Assembly (NCBI GenBank): GCA_013003285.1
Contig: JABDJY010000017.1
Location: forward strand, 1 to 6,717
DNA length: 6,717 nucleotides
Direction of reading: 5' to 3'
Origin: Alphaproteobacteria bacterium
GTDB lineage: Bacteria > Pseudomonadota > Alphaproteobacteria > UBA6615
In this document: piece by piece, positions 6,479-6,717 of the stretch
Layout of the letters: the number at the start of each line of letters is the position of its first letter
Position numbering within the stretch: the first letter of the stretch is position 1
Position numbers and translations under genes: made by a program
Notes under the pieces: generated by a model
Seen by the model: the letters and a program-made list of their open reading frames with translations, nothing else
The model's database searches: none
Told to the model about the DNA's origin: nothing

Positions 6479-6583
6479 GTTACCGCCGTTGGCAACGGCC
6501 GTGGCGGTGGTGTTTTCTTCGGTGGCTGGCTGGGGTTTTGGGGCATAAATCAGGCTACGACCAGTCCCGGCGGGGGTAGGCAG

Positions 6584-6717
6584 TCAGGCCGCGCCCGGCG
6601 ACCAGCTGTAGATGCGCTGCGCGTTGCCGCCCATCAGCGCGGCGCGGTCACTGTCGGATAGCCAATCACCTTGGCGGAACGCCGTAACGCCTTGTTCATA
6701 GCTCAAAAGTTCGACAG
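6584..6717 (-). CDS. Amidohydrolase family protein, C-terminal end
   Basis: The last 43 residues run from the window edge to a TGA at 6584. They include LLSYEQGVTAFRQGDWLSDS (about 3-22) and ALMGGNAQRIYSW (about 26-38). A final helix ending in a GGNAQRIYxW-like signature is typical of amidohydrolase-2 (TIM-barrel, metal-dependent hydrolase or decarboxylase) proteins, where it packs after the barrel. The catalytic part lies outside the window, so the substrate cannot be inferred. It is on the same strand as the hypothetical gene and the CmcJ-family gene. Confidence 0.7.
   Translation of the reverse strand, partial: VELLSYEQGVTAFRQGDWLSDSDRAALMGGNAQRIYSWSPGAA

Larger units (their letters stand above)
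6212..6583. other. Hairpin-rich noncoding spacer
   Basis: There is no credible gene in these 370 bases. By eye, perfect inverted repeats follow one another: 6321-6327/6341-6347 (AGGCGCG), 6362-6368/6373-6379 (GTCACGA), 6388-6392/6398-6402 (GCCGC), 6424-6429/6438-6443 (AACTCG), 6449-6460/6462-6473 (12 bases) and 6485-6491/6493-6499 (GCCGTTG). An alternative outer pairing joins 6482-6487 with 6503-6508 (ACCGCC). The stretch from 6511 to 6583 shows nothing. Confidence 0.7.

Noticed and set aside
1..6717. CRISPR array, tRNA or rRNA genes
   Set aside because: No regularly spaced short repeats and no tRNA- or rRNA-like sequence were seen on either strand.

Overview
This window looks like a piece of a GC-rich alphaproteobacterial chromosome, probably a Rhodospirillales-like or uncultured marine lineage. 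The evidence is a TRAP-type solute-binding protein with a Tat leader, a typical alphaproteobacterial hybrid histidine kinase, a CmcJ/NvfI-family oxidoreductase and an amidohydrolase. All identifications come from reading motifs by eye; no search was run.

Layout. Positions 1-1189 (minus) hold most of a CmcJ/NvfI-family oxidoreductase that runs off the left edge. Positions 1190-1558 are a divergent intergenic region. Positions 1559-2701 (plus) encode a TRAP solute-binding protein of 380 codons, interrupted by one in-frame TGA at codon 68. After 22 bases comes a complete hybrid sensor histidine kinase (2724-4913, plus). Positions 4914-5200 carry no gene but contain a ~150-bp element with 18-bp inverted ends. 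The minus strand from 5201 to 5595 is a chimera: the C-terminal half of a VOC/glyoxalase-fold protein joined to a second copy of the promoter and first 34 codons of the CmcJ-type gene. Then come a small hypothetical gene (5687-6211, minus), a noncoding stretch crowded with hairpins (6321-6508), and the C-terminus of an amidohydrolase (6584-6717, minus).

Function. The binding protein and the kinase form a tight two-gene plus-strand unit with no TRAP membrane subunits in view. This suggests that the binding protein presents a ligand to the kinase, or did so before the TGA arose. The kinase would relay phosphate His-Asp to its own receiver and then to an output protein outside the window.

History. 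The plus-strand sensor unit lies between two direct copies (about 190 bp, about 95% identical) of the CmcJ promoter and start. Removing everything between the copies would leave amidohydrolase, hypothetical gene and CmcJ gene in one orientation. The simplest reading is that the sensor unit, the small inverted-repeat element and the VOC remnant were brought into an older minus-strand metabolic cluster. A 26-bp perfect repeat marks the chimera junction and recurs 902 bp away.
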